NCBI GenBank assembly: GCA_964450715.1
Contig: CAYVFC010000014.1
Coordinates: 23,721-87,720 of the forward strand
Origin: CAYVFC01 sp964450715
Lineage (GTDB): Bacteria > Myxococcota_A > Polyangia > Polyangiales > JAFGIB01
Direction of reading: 5' to 3'
Length of the DNA: 64,000 nucleotides
Shown here: positions 1 through 8,619 of the stretch, one piece after another
Layout of the letters: the number at the start of each line of letters is the position of its first letter
Numbering within the stretch: position 1 is the first letter of the stretch
Notes under the pieces: model-generated
Databases searched by the model: none
Seen by the model: only the letters and a program-made list of their open reading frames with translations
Told to the model about the DNA's origin: nothing
Translations under genes and position numbers: made by a program

Positions 1-66
1 TCTATGGCGCCAATAGAGTCCGGAATGCTTCACGAAGACGTTTACGAAGTTTTTATGAGCCGGTAA
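1..66 (+). CDS. C-terminal end of an unidentified gene cut by the window edge
   Basis: A frame open from the first base ends at TAA (64-66) and gives about 21 residues that read like a normal protein tail (ends VYEVFMSR). The next gene starts at a GTG nine bases later, as in an operon. The downstream gene's own frame is also open to the window edge, so an alternative is that it simply starts further upstream and this tail is not real. No function can be given. Confidence 0.35.
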   Translation, partial: SMAPIESGMLHEDVYEVFMSR

Positions 67-74
67 AGAATAAG

Positions 75-1289
75 GTGGGATCGGAGCTACCGGTAATCGA
101 AGCCAGACACGAACGAAGAATTCTCTCTCTCGTACCGGTAGCGGGTAAAGCTTTGTCGCCCAACGCTTTCGTCGAGTACTACGGCGATTTGCTATCCGAC
201 TGGGAATACGAGTTTCTACACTCCTCGAAAGACCTACTGGAGACGAAAATACGTTTTCCAGCCTGTTTACAAACTCCGCATGCTATCGCTGGCGACGGGG
301 ACCGTCGAATCCACGTTGATTATATTGACGCCCGTCGTTCCGGCTCGCGTTCGGCCTTCTGGGAATCAGAACGAATCCAATTTAAGGGCTGCCGGCCGAA
401 TAACAGCGATCTAGACTTCCCAGCAGAGTCGCTTCCGTTTGGGTCAAATAGTATTGTGCACTATCGAATCCCTTTCGGTGTAATGACAGCGGAGGCGGTA
501 CTCCGGGAATTACTGGGCTACTGCTTCTGCCGGATCCATAGTATTCCCTGCGTTGCGTCACCTATTCTTATATATGCTTATGCTGGAAAGACGACGGATG
601 CTCAGTTTTGTTGCTTGCTGCGCGTAACCGAAGGTCGGCGTGTCGAGTCGTTTCTCAGAATGGAAAAGTTGTCCGTTTCTCAACTTATCTCAAAGCCGCG
701 CGACCAGTCGGAACTAACAGGCTCTGAGGTACGGATTGAGGAATTGAACTCGCGTTGGTATGCGGATCAAAAGAGCCGATGGTTATCTGAGGCTCACTTC
801 CGGGGCGGCTTCCGAGGCTTACTCAACAACAATATCGGTAACGATATCGTAAAAAACGCATCGGACGGCAAACGGAGCCTTTTGCTCTGTGACTTCGATA
901 CATTTAAACTTATTAGACTTCCCGCTTCGCCGCTAAGTGGCTTTCTTGAAGCTTTTGTCCTCCAATGCGTTATTGAGGTCGTGAAGGGCAGCTTACCAAT
1001 TCTTTTTTTTGCGCGAATTCCGTCAGGTTTTGATCTCATACAAACGGCCCGCCTTGTTGGCGAAGCTTACCGTAGAAAGAGTTCTCTCTGGAACGCCTAC
1101 ATTCATCGCTTCCGGCTCAAAGCTCACAACCTCTCGTGGAATACGGATGGTTTAGAGTCCGCTATCGACCACGCGTTCGAGACGCCCGCCTTTCTGGAAG
1201 CGAGTTGCAGCGTGATTTTAAGCGAATACGCTCTGCTGCGCCACAGTCGCCACGACAAACGAAAATACGAGGGGCACGATGTCTTTTAG
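75..1289 (+). CDS. hypothetical protein, about 404 aa
   Basis: I do not recognise this protein. It reads as a soluble, mostly alpha/beta protein with no signal peptide or membrane segment. The segment around residues 255-285 (RGLLNNNIGNDIV followed by LLLCDFDTFKL) has the rhythm of a kinase-like active-site region (an N-containing loop followed by a DFD turn), but this is a weak resemblance only. The GTG start at 75 is uncertain because the frame is open to the window edge. It lies 21 bases (42 if the later start is used) upstream of the amidohydrolase gene on the same strand, so the two are likely co-transcribed. Both are clearly more AT-rich than the rest of the window, which points to separate acquisition. 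Confidence 0.6.
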   Translation: MGSELPVIEARHERRILSLVPVAGKALSPNAFVEYYGDLLSDWEYEFLHSSKDLLETKIRFPACLQTPHAIAGDGDRRIHVDYIDARRSGSRSAFWESERIQFKGCRPNNSDLDFPAESLPFGSNSIVHYRIPFGVMTAEAVLRELLGYCFCRIHSIPCVASPILIYAYAGKTTDAQFCCLLRVTEGRRVESFLRMEKLSVSQLISKPRDQSELTGSEVRIEELNSRWYADQKSRWLSEAHFRGGFRGLLNNNIGNDIVKNASDGKRSLLLCDFDTFKLIRLPASPLSGFLEAFVLQCVIEVVKGSLPILFFARIPSGFDLIQTARLVGEAYRRKSSLWNAYIHRFRLKAHNLSWNTDGLESAIDHAFETPAFLEASCSVILSEYALLRHSRHDKRKYEGHDVF

Positions 1290-1331
1290 CCCGCCTGACA
1301 GTGTGAACTCGTGATCGTGACAGAATTATCC

Positions 1332-2507
1332 ATGCCGAGAGCCGATTACGTCTTGGTGAATTCCGAAATTTATACAATGAATACTAGGCATCCGTGGGCT
1401 GAGTCGGTAGCGGTCGCCGGCAACCGTATCTGTCACGTCGGTTCGTATGCTGAGACACAGCGTTTTATTACTCCTGACACTAATGTGGTCGATCTCGACG
1501 GCCGCTTCCTAATGCCGGGGTTCATCGATGCCCACATTCATCTCAGACCTCATATGCTACCGGTGTTATGCGAGTATGGAATCACTAGCGCCCAGTCGAT
1601 CGGCGAGGTCGACGACGTTCAGGAGTATACTCGATTGGCGACAGCGGGCTCGCTGACCACGAGGTTAGGAATACGACTACCGATCGAAAGCTGGGAAAGT
1701 TTTCCTCGATGCCGGAAAATTGCCGACTGCACAAGCGGAATGGTAGAAGTCAATGGCCTCAAAACCTACGCAGACGGCATGTTTCGAAACCGTACAGCTT
1801 TACTACTTGAGCCGTACATGGATTCGACGACAAACAAGGGTTCCCTTTCAAATCTATTCTCTAATTCCGAAGAGACGGACTGTTTTTTTGATAAAGCCGT
1901 ATCCGTAGGAGCGGATATAAGCGTTCACGCTATTGGAGACGCTGGCGTTCGCATTTTGCTGAACCACTACGGTCAACTGATCAAAAGGCACGGCATAGTT
2001 AACCATAGGCTAAGAGTTGTTCACGCCTCCCTGGTTTCGCCCGCGGATTTTACTACGTTCGGCAAATTGAACCTAATAGCGGAGGTTAATCCTTATCACG
2101 TAGAAGCTATACCGTGGCTGAACGGCGTCCTCGGTAAGAGTCGGATCCGATGGGCGTTTGCGTTCCGCACACTAAAGGCGAACGGCGCCCTTTTATGCTT
2201 TGGTTCGGACGCGCCTGGACCTTCTGAAGAACCGGAATTCCCTATCTCCCCGCTACTCGGTATCCAGTCTGCTGTTCTGCATCCCAACTTAGACGAGAGA
2301 ATAACCCTCCCTGAGGCGCTATCAGCCTATACAATAGCGCCAGCTTACGCGACGCGATCGACAAACCATAAAGGCACACTAGAAGCTGGAAAACTAGCCG
2401 ACATGGTTGTGCTCTCCGAAAGCCCCTTTAGGATTTCACCGCTAAAGATCGGCGCGATTGAAGTCGTTCGAACTTACGTCGGTGGTAAACTCGTTTATTC
2501 GAACTAA
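1332..2507 (+). CDS. YtcJ-like metal-dependent amidohydrolase
   Basis: This is a cytoplasmic metal-dependent hydrolase of the amidohydrolase superfamily (TIM barrel plus small beta domain), whose members hydrolyse amide or related bonds. Its substrate cannot be read from sequence. The N-terminal beta domain has the usual opening (ADYVLVNSEIYTMN) and the metal motif HIH follows in GFIDAHIHL. Further metal/catalytic elements are KTYADG (candidate lysine), HAIGDAG, HASLVSP and FGSDAPG (the last aspartate). The C-terminus has the typical ending (LADMVVLSESPF, then VVRTYVGGKLVY). At about 391 aa it is shorter than many YtcJ proteins (about 530 aa), with a shortened insert after the first metal motif. 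ATG 1332 is preferred because homology begins there; a GTG at 1311 is the alternative. It is probably in an operon with the gene just upstream. Confidence 0.85.
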   Translation: MPRADYVLVNSEIYTMNTRHPWAESVAVAGNRICHVGSYAETQRFITPDTNVVDLDGRFLMPGFIDAHIHLRPHMLPVLCEYGITSAQSIGEVDDVQEYTRLATAGSLTTRLGIRLPIESWESFPRCRKIADCTSGMVEVNGLKTYADGMFRNRTALLLEPYMDSTTNKGSLSNLFSNSEETDCFFDKAVSVGADISVHAIGDAGVRILLNHYGQLIKRHGIVNHRLRVVHASLVSPADFTTFGKLNLIAEVNPYHVEAIPWLNGVLGKSRIRWAFAFRTLKANGALLCFGSDAPGPSEEPEFPISPLLGIQSAVLHPNLDERITLPEALSAYTIAPAYATRSTNHKGTLEAGKLADMVVLSESPFRISPLKIGAIEVVRTYVGGKLVYSN

Positions 2508-2729
2508 AAGGACTTCTTCGTGGGCGTCACCGCGTAATTTGGTGGACGATTGTTCAGGAACGATGAGGGGAACGAAGCGGGCGAGTGTTCTGCCTCTGCT
2601 GTAGCCGGTCAGGAGGGGTGGAGTTTATGCAGTGTAAGGGGTTAGAGGAAAGGGTCCAAACGGACTCCTGGCGGACATCAGCGCGGCGTCGGCGACGAGT
2701 CTTTAGCCCCTCGTAAAGCGCGAGCGCTC
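2508..2729. other. intergenic stretch, no gene seen
   Basis: This lies between the end of the amidohydrolase gene and a doubtful small minus-strand ORF; with that ORF the gap to the next supported gene is about 410 bases. Base composition rises from AT-rich to GC-rich across it, so it probably holds the junction between two differently acquired segments. I see no RNA gene, strong hairpin with a T-run, or repeat. Confidence 0.4.
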
Positions 2730-2921
2730 CTATAGCCGGAAGAGCTGCCGGGCGAACGAGATGCTGCCGAGCTCTGGGGCGACAAGCTCTCTGGAGTTCA
2801 GGTCAGCCGCGCCCAGATCGAAGTCGAGCGAGATCCGAGAAGACGAAATCTCACTTGGCGCCGGAGAGAACCAGTGTGTAGCAGTATCGCTCATTGCATG
2901 ACGGCGTAAACGGGGGCTCAT
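2730..2921 (-). CDS. possible small protein, 63 aa
   Basis: The ATG overlaps the TGA of the larger minus-strand gene just upstream (ATGA at 2918-2921), the usual sign of translational coupling. The composition (an acidic/hydrophobic segment SLDFDLGAADLNSRELV) is compatible with a real short protein. There is no recognisable domain, and the upstream gene is broken by a transposon, so if real it may be poorly expressed now. A chance ORF cannot be excluded. Confidence 0.3.
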   Translation of the reverse strand: MSPRLRRHAMSDTATHWFSPAPSEISSSRISLDFDLGAADLNSRELVAPELGSISFARQLFRL

Positions 2922-4092
2922 TCTTCTTCGGGAGAGAAGCGATCCTCAGGTGATCTCCACGCGCCGAAGCGTTTCAGGGTATCCGTCCCACCGAGCAGCT
3001 CGCGCGCTCGATTTACGCGCTCGAGAACATTGCGTTGCTCGTCGCCAGTGATAGACGATGCTCTACGCTGCGCATCTTCGAAGAAATCTTCGATATTACG
3101 CGCAAGCGCCCAGGCCTGGACAATCTCGAGCAGTTGTTCGCGGCTTTCCTTGAGAGCCTCGGCGCGGCGGCGTTCTTCTTCCTCGCGCACCCATTCGCGG
3201 TGCTGTTCTTCCCAGATCTTGTGCTGTTCTTCCGCGCGACGGTCGGCCTCTTCGATCAGCCTAAGGATGGTGGCCGTTTCACGTCGTAGCACCCTTCCGA
3301 TGGTTTCGATTTTCGCGAGAAGATCGCCGGGGTTGGCCTCGTGCCATTCCTTTCCCCACTTTACGCGCCAGTCCGGCGAGTACGCTCGAAGAGATAGACG
3401 ACCGGTGGGCATGAAGTCTTTATGAACCCATCCGCCCGGAAAGTGCGTCCGGCGGACCTTCCGCGGCGGCAGATCGGAGACGCGAACCAGACCGCCCTTC
3501 TCGGATTGCACTTCGACCTCTTCGGCTGGCTCGTAGAGCGTGAGCCCTATAGGCACGGCCTTGACAAAAACGACGGTTGATCGAATAGGCGCCCAGGTAA
3601 TTGACGAGTACAGGTCTCTACTCGCGTTTTTTCGGTGGTCGAGTTTTGTTCGAGAATAGGCTCTATCCGTCGGGGCGAATTCGACGGAATGCCCCTGATT
3701 TTCGAGCGCGAGGAAGAGCTGGTTCGCTGTATCAAGGGCCCGCGTCAAGCATTCCTTGGAAACGAAGATATCTACTAGCAACTTCTTGGTCGGCCTGAGG
3801 TAACCGGTTTCCGTGACACGCGCCGCCTCAAAATGTTCACGTGCGCCCTTGAGCAAAGGATGCTCGCTTGGTCTTTCGGTCGGTTCGCGTTTGTTAGTCG
3901 TTTTCCCTGCCTCTTGTAGCTCGCCTTTCTTTCTCTTTTTTTCCGGCCGAGAAACCTCTACCCTCGGGCTTTCGGGTTGCTCCTTCTTCCGCTGCGGTCG
4001 AGGGCGACGAGCGAGCCGCGGTAACCTTTGCGGCGTCGCTTCCCACGACCACTCCAGTTCCTGCCCTGGTACAGGTTCGGGGAGCTCAGGAC
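2918..4092 (-). pseudogene. 3' part of a transposon-split HTH-domain protein gene
   Basis: This is the C-terminal 389 codons or so of a gene whose first 60 codons lie at 11925-12104. Joining the two across the 7.83-kb transposon and dropping one AGGAC copy restores an unbroken frame: the N-terminal half ends at GKSVVRP and the C-terminal half continues ELPEPVPGQELEWSWE, giving 449 aa. This portion has a basic low-complexity linker (residues about 30-85 of the fragment, rich in R, K, E and P), a globular middle, a long charged helical segment rich in E/R (REEEERRRAEALKESREQ) and a short tail. Such proteins (N-terminal LYEEVW...PRPPRGYW HTH-like domain plus helical C-terminus) are common uncharacterised proteins in proteobacteria. 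A spurious ORF of 403 codons begins inside the transposon end at 4129; that start is not the original one. Confidence 0.85.
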
Positions 4093-4137
4093 TGTTACCG
4101 TCCACGCCAGATAAGGTCGAAGCGGTCACGTTATTTG
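4093..4137 (+). repeat. left terminal inverted repeat and transposase-site of the Tn7-like element
   Basis: It starts TGTTACCGTCCACGCCA and holds the internal site CGGTCACGTTATTTG at 4123-4137. It matches the right end in inverted orientation with about the same spacing. The preceding five bases (4088-4092, AGGAC) are the target duplication. Confidence 0.85.
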
Positions 4138-4229
4138 CGGTTCGGGAACGGCGCGTAAGGGAGTCGACGGAAAGGCGGCGAGATCGCGGGGGAAACCCGG
4201 ACGACGGCGCGTTCCGTTCCGGTTTTCGC

Positions 4230-5045
4230 TTAAGGGTTGGGAACGGGAACGGCGAGCAGTCCGTTGAGGCGCTGCACGCGGCCTGAAGCTTCGAGTTGGG
4301 CGAGGATCTCGCCGAGCCGCTCGTTGCGGACCGACAGAGCGGTTCGCAGGTCGGTTCGGGTCATGGGCTTGTGTAGCAGGGTGGAGATGACGCGGTCGAG
4401 CAGAGGGTCCGGCTGAGGTTGCTCGACCTCGTCGGCGTCGCCGATCACGACGATATGCGGCTCGGGTTCGGTGGCGAGCTCGACAGCGACGGGCTGGGGG
4501 CTGGGCAGGGAGCGGTGCTCGGCCTGAAGCAGCAGCCGTTGTTTTCGGGGCAGCAGGTACAGGTTGCTGTCCGACCAGGCATGCAGGTCACCGGAGCCAC
4601 GCAGTGCCTGTCCGGGCTGCTCTGCGGCGGACTTGCGGACATGGTGGACGAGCACGACGGCGACGCGGTACTGGCGCTGCAGCTGGCGCAGGTAATGAAG
4701 CAGTCCGCTGACGTCGGCGGCGGAGTTTTCGTCGGAGCGGTGCAGCCTGACGAGCGGATCGAGCACGAGCATACGGGGCTCGAGTTTTTCCAGGGTGATG
4801 GCGAGTCGCTGTTGATGCTCGTCGCTGTCGAGCCTGAGGTTGTCCTCGGTGATGAGGCCGATGGCGAGGCGGGCGATATCGCCGATGCCCCGGGCACGGG
4901 CGATGGCGTCGACGCGATGCTTGATGGCGCAAGCGCTGTCCTCTGCGGCGTACAGCAGCACGTGGCCCTTGTGGTGGACGGGGTAACGGCCAAGGCTGGC
5001 CGCTGGCGACGGCGACGGCGAGCTCCAGTGCGAGCCAGGTTTTTC
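4230..5045 (-). pseudogene. RepA-like AAA ATPase of the transposon, 3' part (split by RIT, frameshifted)
   Basis: This encodes the C-terminal two thirds of a RecA-fold ATPase of the RepA/hexameric-helicase type, found as the last gene of this transposon class. Visible are LLYAAEDSA, the Walker B-like strand LVLDPLVRLHR, the VVLVHHVRKS strand and a C-terminal winged-helix-like segment. The Walker A region was cut by the RIT insertion: the 5' part at 8463-8597 ends GGTPKYG and this part resumes with KTWLALELAVAVASG. Next to the junction the phase does not match: the frame encoding KTWLALEL runs into nonsense after ASGQPW, while the good frame resumes at LGRYPVHHKGHVLLYAAED. The gene is therefore broken both by insertion and by a small indel near 4980-4995. 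Confidence 0.85.
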
Positions 5046-5047
5046 CT

Positions 5048-5133
5048 GATTATCCCGCGTCCCGGATTATGCCGCGTCTTCCTCCGTCCTGCCGCACCGA
5101 CGCACAGTTGGTTCTGGACTACGCGGCATAATC
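5048..5133 (+). repeat. RIT left inverted repeat (86 bp)
   Basis: It is an exact reverse complement of 8350-8435 when compared base by base. It contains three copies of the core GATTATSCCGCG or its complement: at 5048, at about 5064 and at the inner edge ending at 5133. These are probable recombinase-binding half-sites. The inner edge overlaps the stop codon of the third recombinase gene. Confidence 0.93.
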
Positions 5134-6127
5134 ACAGGCTCTCAAGGTAGGCCATGAGGACGTCATCGGGCTGGAAGCGGGCAGCATCCCCTTTGATCGG
5201 CGCCGTCCGGGCAAGCGCCCGCTCCTTGAGGCGGATGTCGGCGTGGAGGTACATCTGGGTCGTCTCCACCGACTCGTGGCCCAACCAGAGTGCGATGACG
5301 CTGAGGTCGACGCCTTGCTCGCGCAGTGCCATGGCCGCCGAGTGACGCAGCACGTGGGGAGCAACGCTCTTCTCAGCGATCGACGGGCAGATCTTGGTTG
5401 CGGCGTGTACGTGCTTCGCGACCAGGCGTTCGACCGCGTCGGTGCTGATCCGACGGCCGCGGGAGCTCGGGAAGACCGGATCCCTGGGGGCAGGGCGCTG
5501 CTCGTCGCGCCACGCCTCAAGCGCCGTGACCGCGTCGCGGCGCAACGGTGTGCAACGGCGCTTGCGACCCTTGCCATCGCATCGCACATGCGCGCCCGTG
5601 CTCAGCACGACGTTCTCCCAGCACAGGGACGTCAATTCGGAGACACGGAGGCCCGTCTGCACCAAGACGAGGAGGAGCGTTCGGTCCCGACGGCCGATCC
5701 AGGTTGATGGATCCGGCGCTGCAACAAGCGCCTCGATCTGGTCGCGCTGGAGAAACTCGATCGTTCTCTTCTGATAGCGCTTCTGGGGGATGGCGAGAAT
5801 TCGCTGGCTGAGCAGGACGTGGGCGGGTTCGTTCATCGCTACGTGGCGGAAGAACGATCGAATCGCCGCGAGCCGGTTGTTCCTCGTCCTGTTTGTATTT
5901 CCGCGCTTCCCCTCGATGTAGTCGAGGAAGTCGATCACGAGGGAAGGGTCCAGATCCTCAAGCGCGAGATCGGAAGGCTTCTCGCCCAACCGGTTCGTTG
6001 CGTACCGGAGCAGAAGCCGAAAAGTGTCTCGGTAGCTGGAGACCGTGTGCGGGCTCGCCCGCATCTGGCGCTGGAGACGACCGGTGAAGAAGCTCTGCAG
6101 CAACGCGGCTAACGTGGTGGCGCTCAC
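5132..6127 (-). CDS. ritC: tyrosine recombinase, third gene of the RIT trio
   Basis: This is a site-specific DNA strand-exchange enzyme acting on the RIT ends together with the other two trio members. At 331 aa it has an N-terminal SAM-like core-binding domain (residues about 10-100) followed by the catalytic domain. Catalytic residues visible: the first Arg in QTGLRVSELTSL, the HxxR box in APHVLRHSA, the late His in WLGHESVETT and the nucleophile Tyr in QMYLH. The start is taken as GTG 6127 because it overlaps the TGA of the preceding gene (GTGA) and because the family's N-terminus begins there. A longer upstream frame is only overlap with the second gene. The stop codon sits at the edge of the left inverted repeat. 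Confidence 0.88.
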   Translation of the reverse strand: MSATTLAALLQSFFTGRLQRQMRASPHTVSSYRDTFRLLLRYATNRLGEKPSDLALEDLDPSLVIDFLDYIEGKRGNTNRTRNNRLAAIRSFFRHVAMNEPAHVLLSQRILAIPQKRYQKRTIEFLQRDQIEALVAAPDPSTWIGRRDRTLLLVLVQTGLRVSELTSLCWENVVLSTGAHVRCDGKGRKRRCTPLRRDAVTALEAWRDEQRPAPRDPVFPSSRGRRISTDAVERLVAKHVHAATKICPSIAEKSVAPHVLRHSAAMALREQGVDLSVIALWLGHESVETTQMYLHADIRLKERALARTAPIKGDAARFQPDDVLMAYLESL

Positions 6128-7071
6128 AATGCACCTCCCGACGCGTCTCGTTGTGACCGGTGCGCCGCAAGATCGAGAAGCTCGGGGACCGCCTGCAGGT
6201 ACCAGTAGACTTGGTCGGGTGTCTCGTGGCCGAGGTAGGTGGCAAGCTTGGGAATCTCGCGATCGACGTCGGCACCCGCTCGATACCAGCCGATGAGCGT
6301 GGAAACGGCGAATCGATGCCGCAGATCGTGAAGTCGCGGCCCGCGGCCGCGGCGACCGTCCACCGTCGGCGCCCGCAGGCCGATGCTGTGGGAGACCGTG
6401 ATGAAGTTCTTCTCGGCCGACCAAGCGGAAACGCGGCGACCTCGCTCGGAGACGAAGAAGGCGGGCGTGTTCACGCGCGGCAGGGTGTCGTCTCTCTTCT
6501 CCGAGTAGCGGCCGAGGACGTCATTGGTCGTAGCGTCGATCGGAACGAGTCGAGATTTGCCGCCCTTGCCGACCCGAACGATGAGGACTTCTGCCTGGAG
6601 ATCGACATCGTCCCGGTCGAGCGCGACTGCCTCCCCGATGCGCATGCCGGTCACGGCGAGGAGGCCGAACAGAGTCGAATGCGTGCAGCCGCGTAACCCC
6701 CGGTCCGAAGGCAGAGACAGCGCGGTTGACACGAGGCTCTCGACCTCCTGCGGGCTGTAGATGTACGGCACCGGCCGCTGGTAGCGCCGGGGCAAGAGGC
6801 GCCACGCGGGGATTTCGGTGCGGCGATCCTCCGCGCTCCTCCATGCCGCGAAGCGGCGGACCGTGGCGAGCCGATCTGCGTGGGTAACCGAGCTGGCCTC
6901 GGGATCCGCCTGCGCCCACCGAAGTGCCAGCTCAGTTGTGATGAAGTCTGCCCCCTCGCCTTCGAGGAACCGCACGAAGCATGGAAGCACCTGCCCCGTC
7001 CGGCGCAGCTTGAAGCCAAGCGCGCGGCGAAGGGCGAGGTACTCGTCGAGCGCCTGTCGGAGGCCGGTCAT
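6124..7071 (-). CDS. ritB: tyrosine recombinase, second gene of the RIT trio
   Basis: It is 315 aa with the same fold as its neighbours but clearly diverged from them. Catalytic residues: Arg in VTGMRIGEAVAL, HxxR in RLHDLRHRFAV, His in YLGHETPDQV and Tyr in YWYLQ. The N-terminal segment (residues 1-100) is the shorter core-binding domain of this class. ATG 7071 overlaps the TGA of the first gene (ATGA at 7068-7071) and its own stop overlaps the GTG of the third gene, so the three proteins are probably made in fixed proportion. Confidence 0.88.
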   Translation of the reverse strand: MTGLRQALDEYLALRRALGFKLRRTGQVLPCFVRFLEGEGADFITTELALRWAQADPEASSVTHADRLATVRRFAAWRSAEDRRTEIPAWRLLPRRYQRPVPYIYSPQEVESLVSTALSLPSDRGLRGCTHSTLFGLLAVTGMRIGEAVALDRDDVDLQAEVLIVRVGKGGKSRLVPIDATTNDVLGRYSEKRDDTLPRVNTPAFFVSERGRRVSAWSAEKNFITVSHSIGLRAPTVDGRRGRGPRLHDLRHRFAVSTLIGWYRAGADVDREIPKLATYLGHETPDQVYWYLQAVPELLDLAAHRSQRDASGGAL

Positions 7072-8303
7072 CGCGCCCCTCCGCTGTTGGGCCAGGGCTG
7101 CGCGAGGGAGCGCAATGCCTCGATGTCGACCTTCGCGTAGATGGCAGTCGAGCTTGGCGAGCGATGCCGAAGGACCTCCGCGATCTCCGCCATCGATGCA
7201 CCCGACCGGATCATTTGACGGCCCAGGGTGTGCCGCAGAAGGTGTGCGCCTCGGACTGGCGGTGCAAGCCCCGCCCTCTTGAGGGCCACGCGCACAACGG
7301 TACTGATAGCCCCTCGTCCGCCAAGCTGGCGCACCGGTGCACAAAGGCGGAGAAAGACCCGTCGCGTCGGCGCGGTGGCACGGTCGTTCTTCAGGTACAA
7401 GGCGAGGGCCTTGCCGACCTCGGTCGGGAGCGGAAGTCGATCCACGACATCGCCCTTGCCTCGGACAACGATCTCCCCCGACCTCCAGCGGATGTCGTCG
7501 AGTTCGAGAGCAGCCACCTCGGCGGCTCGAAGACCGAGGCGGACCAGGAGAAGGAGGATCGCGCGATTGCGTCTTCCCGCCGGGGTGCTCGGGTCGCAGG
7601 TTTCGAGCAGCCGGCCGACCTCCTCAGGCGACAGGTAGCGATCGACGATTGGCCGGTGGATCGTCTGCGCAGTCAGCGGCGCCGTCGACAGGTCCGTTAC
7701 CGTGACGCCCTGGATGAACAGGAAGCGAAGGAAAGAGCGCAGCGCTGACGCCAGATAGGCGATGCGCTTCGGCGACAGCGCCGGAGCGCGTTCTATGAGG
7801 TACTTCCCAACGTCTGACGCCGTGAGTAATCCGAAATCCACCCCTCCGGGGCCGAAGCGTCGGACGAGGAAATCGCCGACCACCGCGACGTACCCCTCGA
7901 TGGTGCCCTCGGCAGCGCCGCGTTCCCTGCGCATGTACGCCGCGTAACGTTGCGCGTGAATGACCACGGGAGAGTCGTCAGGGCTCGTGGAGGGCGGTGG
8001 GGTCACACCCTCAGCCCGCAAGTGCGCGAGCATGAGGACGGACGCTGCACGTCGACGCTCGCGCTGCGTCCACCGATCATCGAGGTACTCCTCGATCGCT
8101 GCCTCGCCGAGGCTGCCAGCCGAGAGGTTGCGATCCGCCATCCACCGGCCGAGATCGGCCGCAAGAACGACGTTTGACCGACAAGACCACGGTGTGTATC
8201 CGAGATCGACGAGTCGCCCGACGAACGAGTCGAGCCAGGGCCCGAGCAAACTGGACCTCAGCCGAGGCGCTGCGAACGGATAGGTGTAGAACTTTTCCAG
8301 CAT
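7068..8303 (-). CDS. ritA: tyrosine recombinase, first gene of the RIT trio
   Basis: It is 411 aa, the longest of the trio. An extra N-terminal domain of about 110 residues precedes the core-binding domain (about 115-210) and the catalytic domain. Catalytic residues: Arg in RLGLRAAEVAAL, HxxR in GAHLLRHTLG, His in LRHRSPSS and Tyr in AIYAKVD. A strong ribosome binding site (GGAAAGGAGACGAC directly before ATG at 8303) fixes the start. It is the promoter-proximal gene of the element and lies 46 bases inside the right inverted repeat. Confidence 0.9.
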   Translation of the reverse strand: MLEKFYTYPFAAPRLRSSLLGPWLDSFVGRLVDLGYTPWSCRSNVVLAADLGRWMADRNLSAGSLGEAAIEEYLDDRWTQRERRRAASVLMLAHLRAEGVTPPPSTSPDDSPVVIHAQRYAAYMRRERGAAEGTIEGYVAVVGDFLVRRFGPGGVDFGLLTASDVGKYLIERAPALSPKRIAYLASALRSFLRFLFIQGVTVTDLSTAPLTAQTIHRPIVDRYLSPEEVGRLLETCDPSTPAGRRNRAILLLLVRLGLRAAEVAALELDDIRWRSGEIVVRGKGDVVDRLPLPTEVGKALALYLKNDRATAPTRRVFLRLCAPVRQLGGRGAISTVVRVALKRAGLAPPVRGAHLLRHTLGRQMIRSGASMAEIAEVLRHRSPSSTAIYAKVDIEALRSLAQPWPNSGGAR

Positions 8304-8349
8304 GTCGTCTCCTTTCCTGGCGTGATTGCCAGCAGTGGAGACGACACCT

Positions 8350-8435
8350 GATTATGCCGCGTAGTCCAGAACCAACTGTGCGTCGGTGCGGCAGGACGGA
8401 GGAAGACGCGGCATAATCCGGGACGCGGGATAATC
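8350..8435 (-). repeat. RIT right inverted repeat (86 bp)
   Basis: It is identical, as reverse complement, to 5048-5133. It carries the same three GATTATSCCGCG-type motifs and probably also the promoter region of the trio, since it lies directly upstream of the first gene. Confidence 0.93.
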
Positions 8436-8436
8436 C

Positions 8437-8462
8437 GGATTATGCCGCGCGCGGCATAATCC
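8437..8462. repeat. 26-bp perfect palindrome at the outer right end of the RIT element
   Basis: It consists of GGATTATGCCGCG followed by its exact complement. It repeats the core motif of the 86-bp repeats and lies between the right repeat and the interrupted host gene. Nothing equivalent exists at the left end. It may be a recombinase site left by a previous exchange or insertion event. Confidence 0.8.
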
Positions 8463-8597
8463 GTACTTGGGCGTGCCGCCGATGAATCCGACGGCCTGCT
8501 CGGCCCAGAGGTTTTCGACCAGCCAGCGCTGGTCGCTGTCCGGTGCCTGGATGTGGGCGATGCGGGTGACGGCAAACGGTTGCAAGGGTATCTCCAT
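8463..8597 (-). pseudogene. RepA-like AAA ATPase of the transposon, 5' part
   Basis: From the ATG at 8597 the reading MEIPLQPFAV ... QRWLVENLWAEQAV GFIGGTPKYG is the start of a RepA-like ATPase up to its Walker A loop, where the RIT element interrupts it. The rest lies at 4230-5045. The sequence immediately upstream is degraded assembly text, so the promoter and any earlier start cannot be judged. Confidence 0.75.
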
Positions 8598-8619
8598 CGC
8601 TTCGGGTCGACCGTCCGGC

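Larger units (their letters stand above)
5046..8462 (-). mobile_element. RIT element (recombinase in trio), about 3.4 kb
   Basis: Three different tyrosine recombinase genes follow one another head to tail with ATGA/GTGA overlaps, bounded by perfect 86-bp inverted repeats (5048-5133 and 8350-8435). This is the defining layout of RIT elements. It is inserted in the Walker A coding region of the RepA-like ATPase gene, between codons for GG-T-P-K-Y-G and K-T-W; GG appears on both sides of the insert. All three recombinases retain their catalytic residues, so the element looks intact. The right side has an extra 26-bp palindrome (8437-8462) that is absent on the left. Confidence 0.93.

Noticed and set aside
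4419..5150. 243-codon plus-strand ORF
   Set aside because: Antisense shadow of the RepA-like ATPase, running into the RIT inverted repeat.
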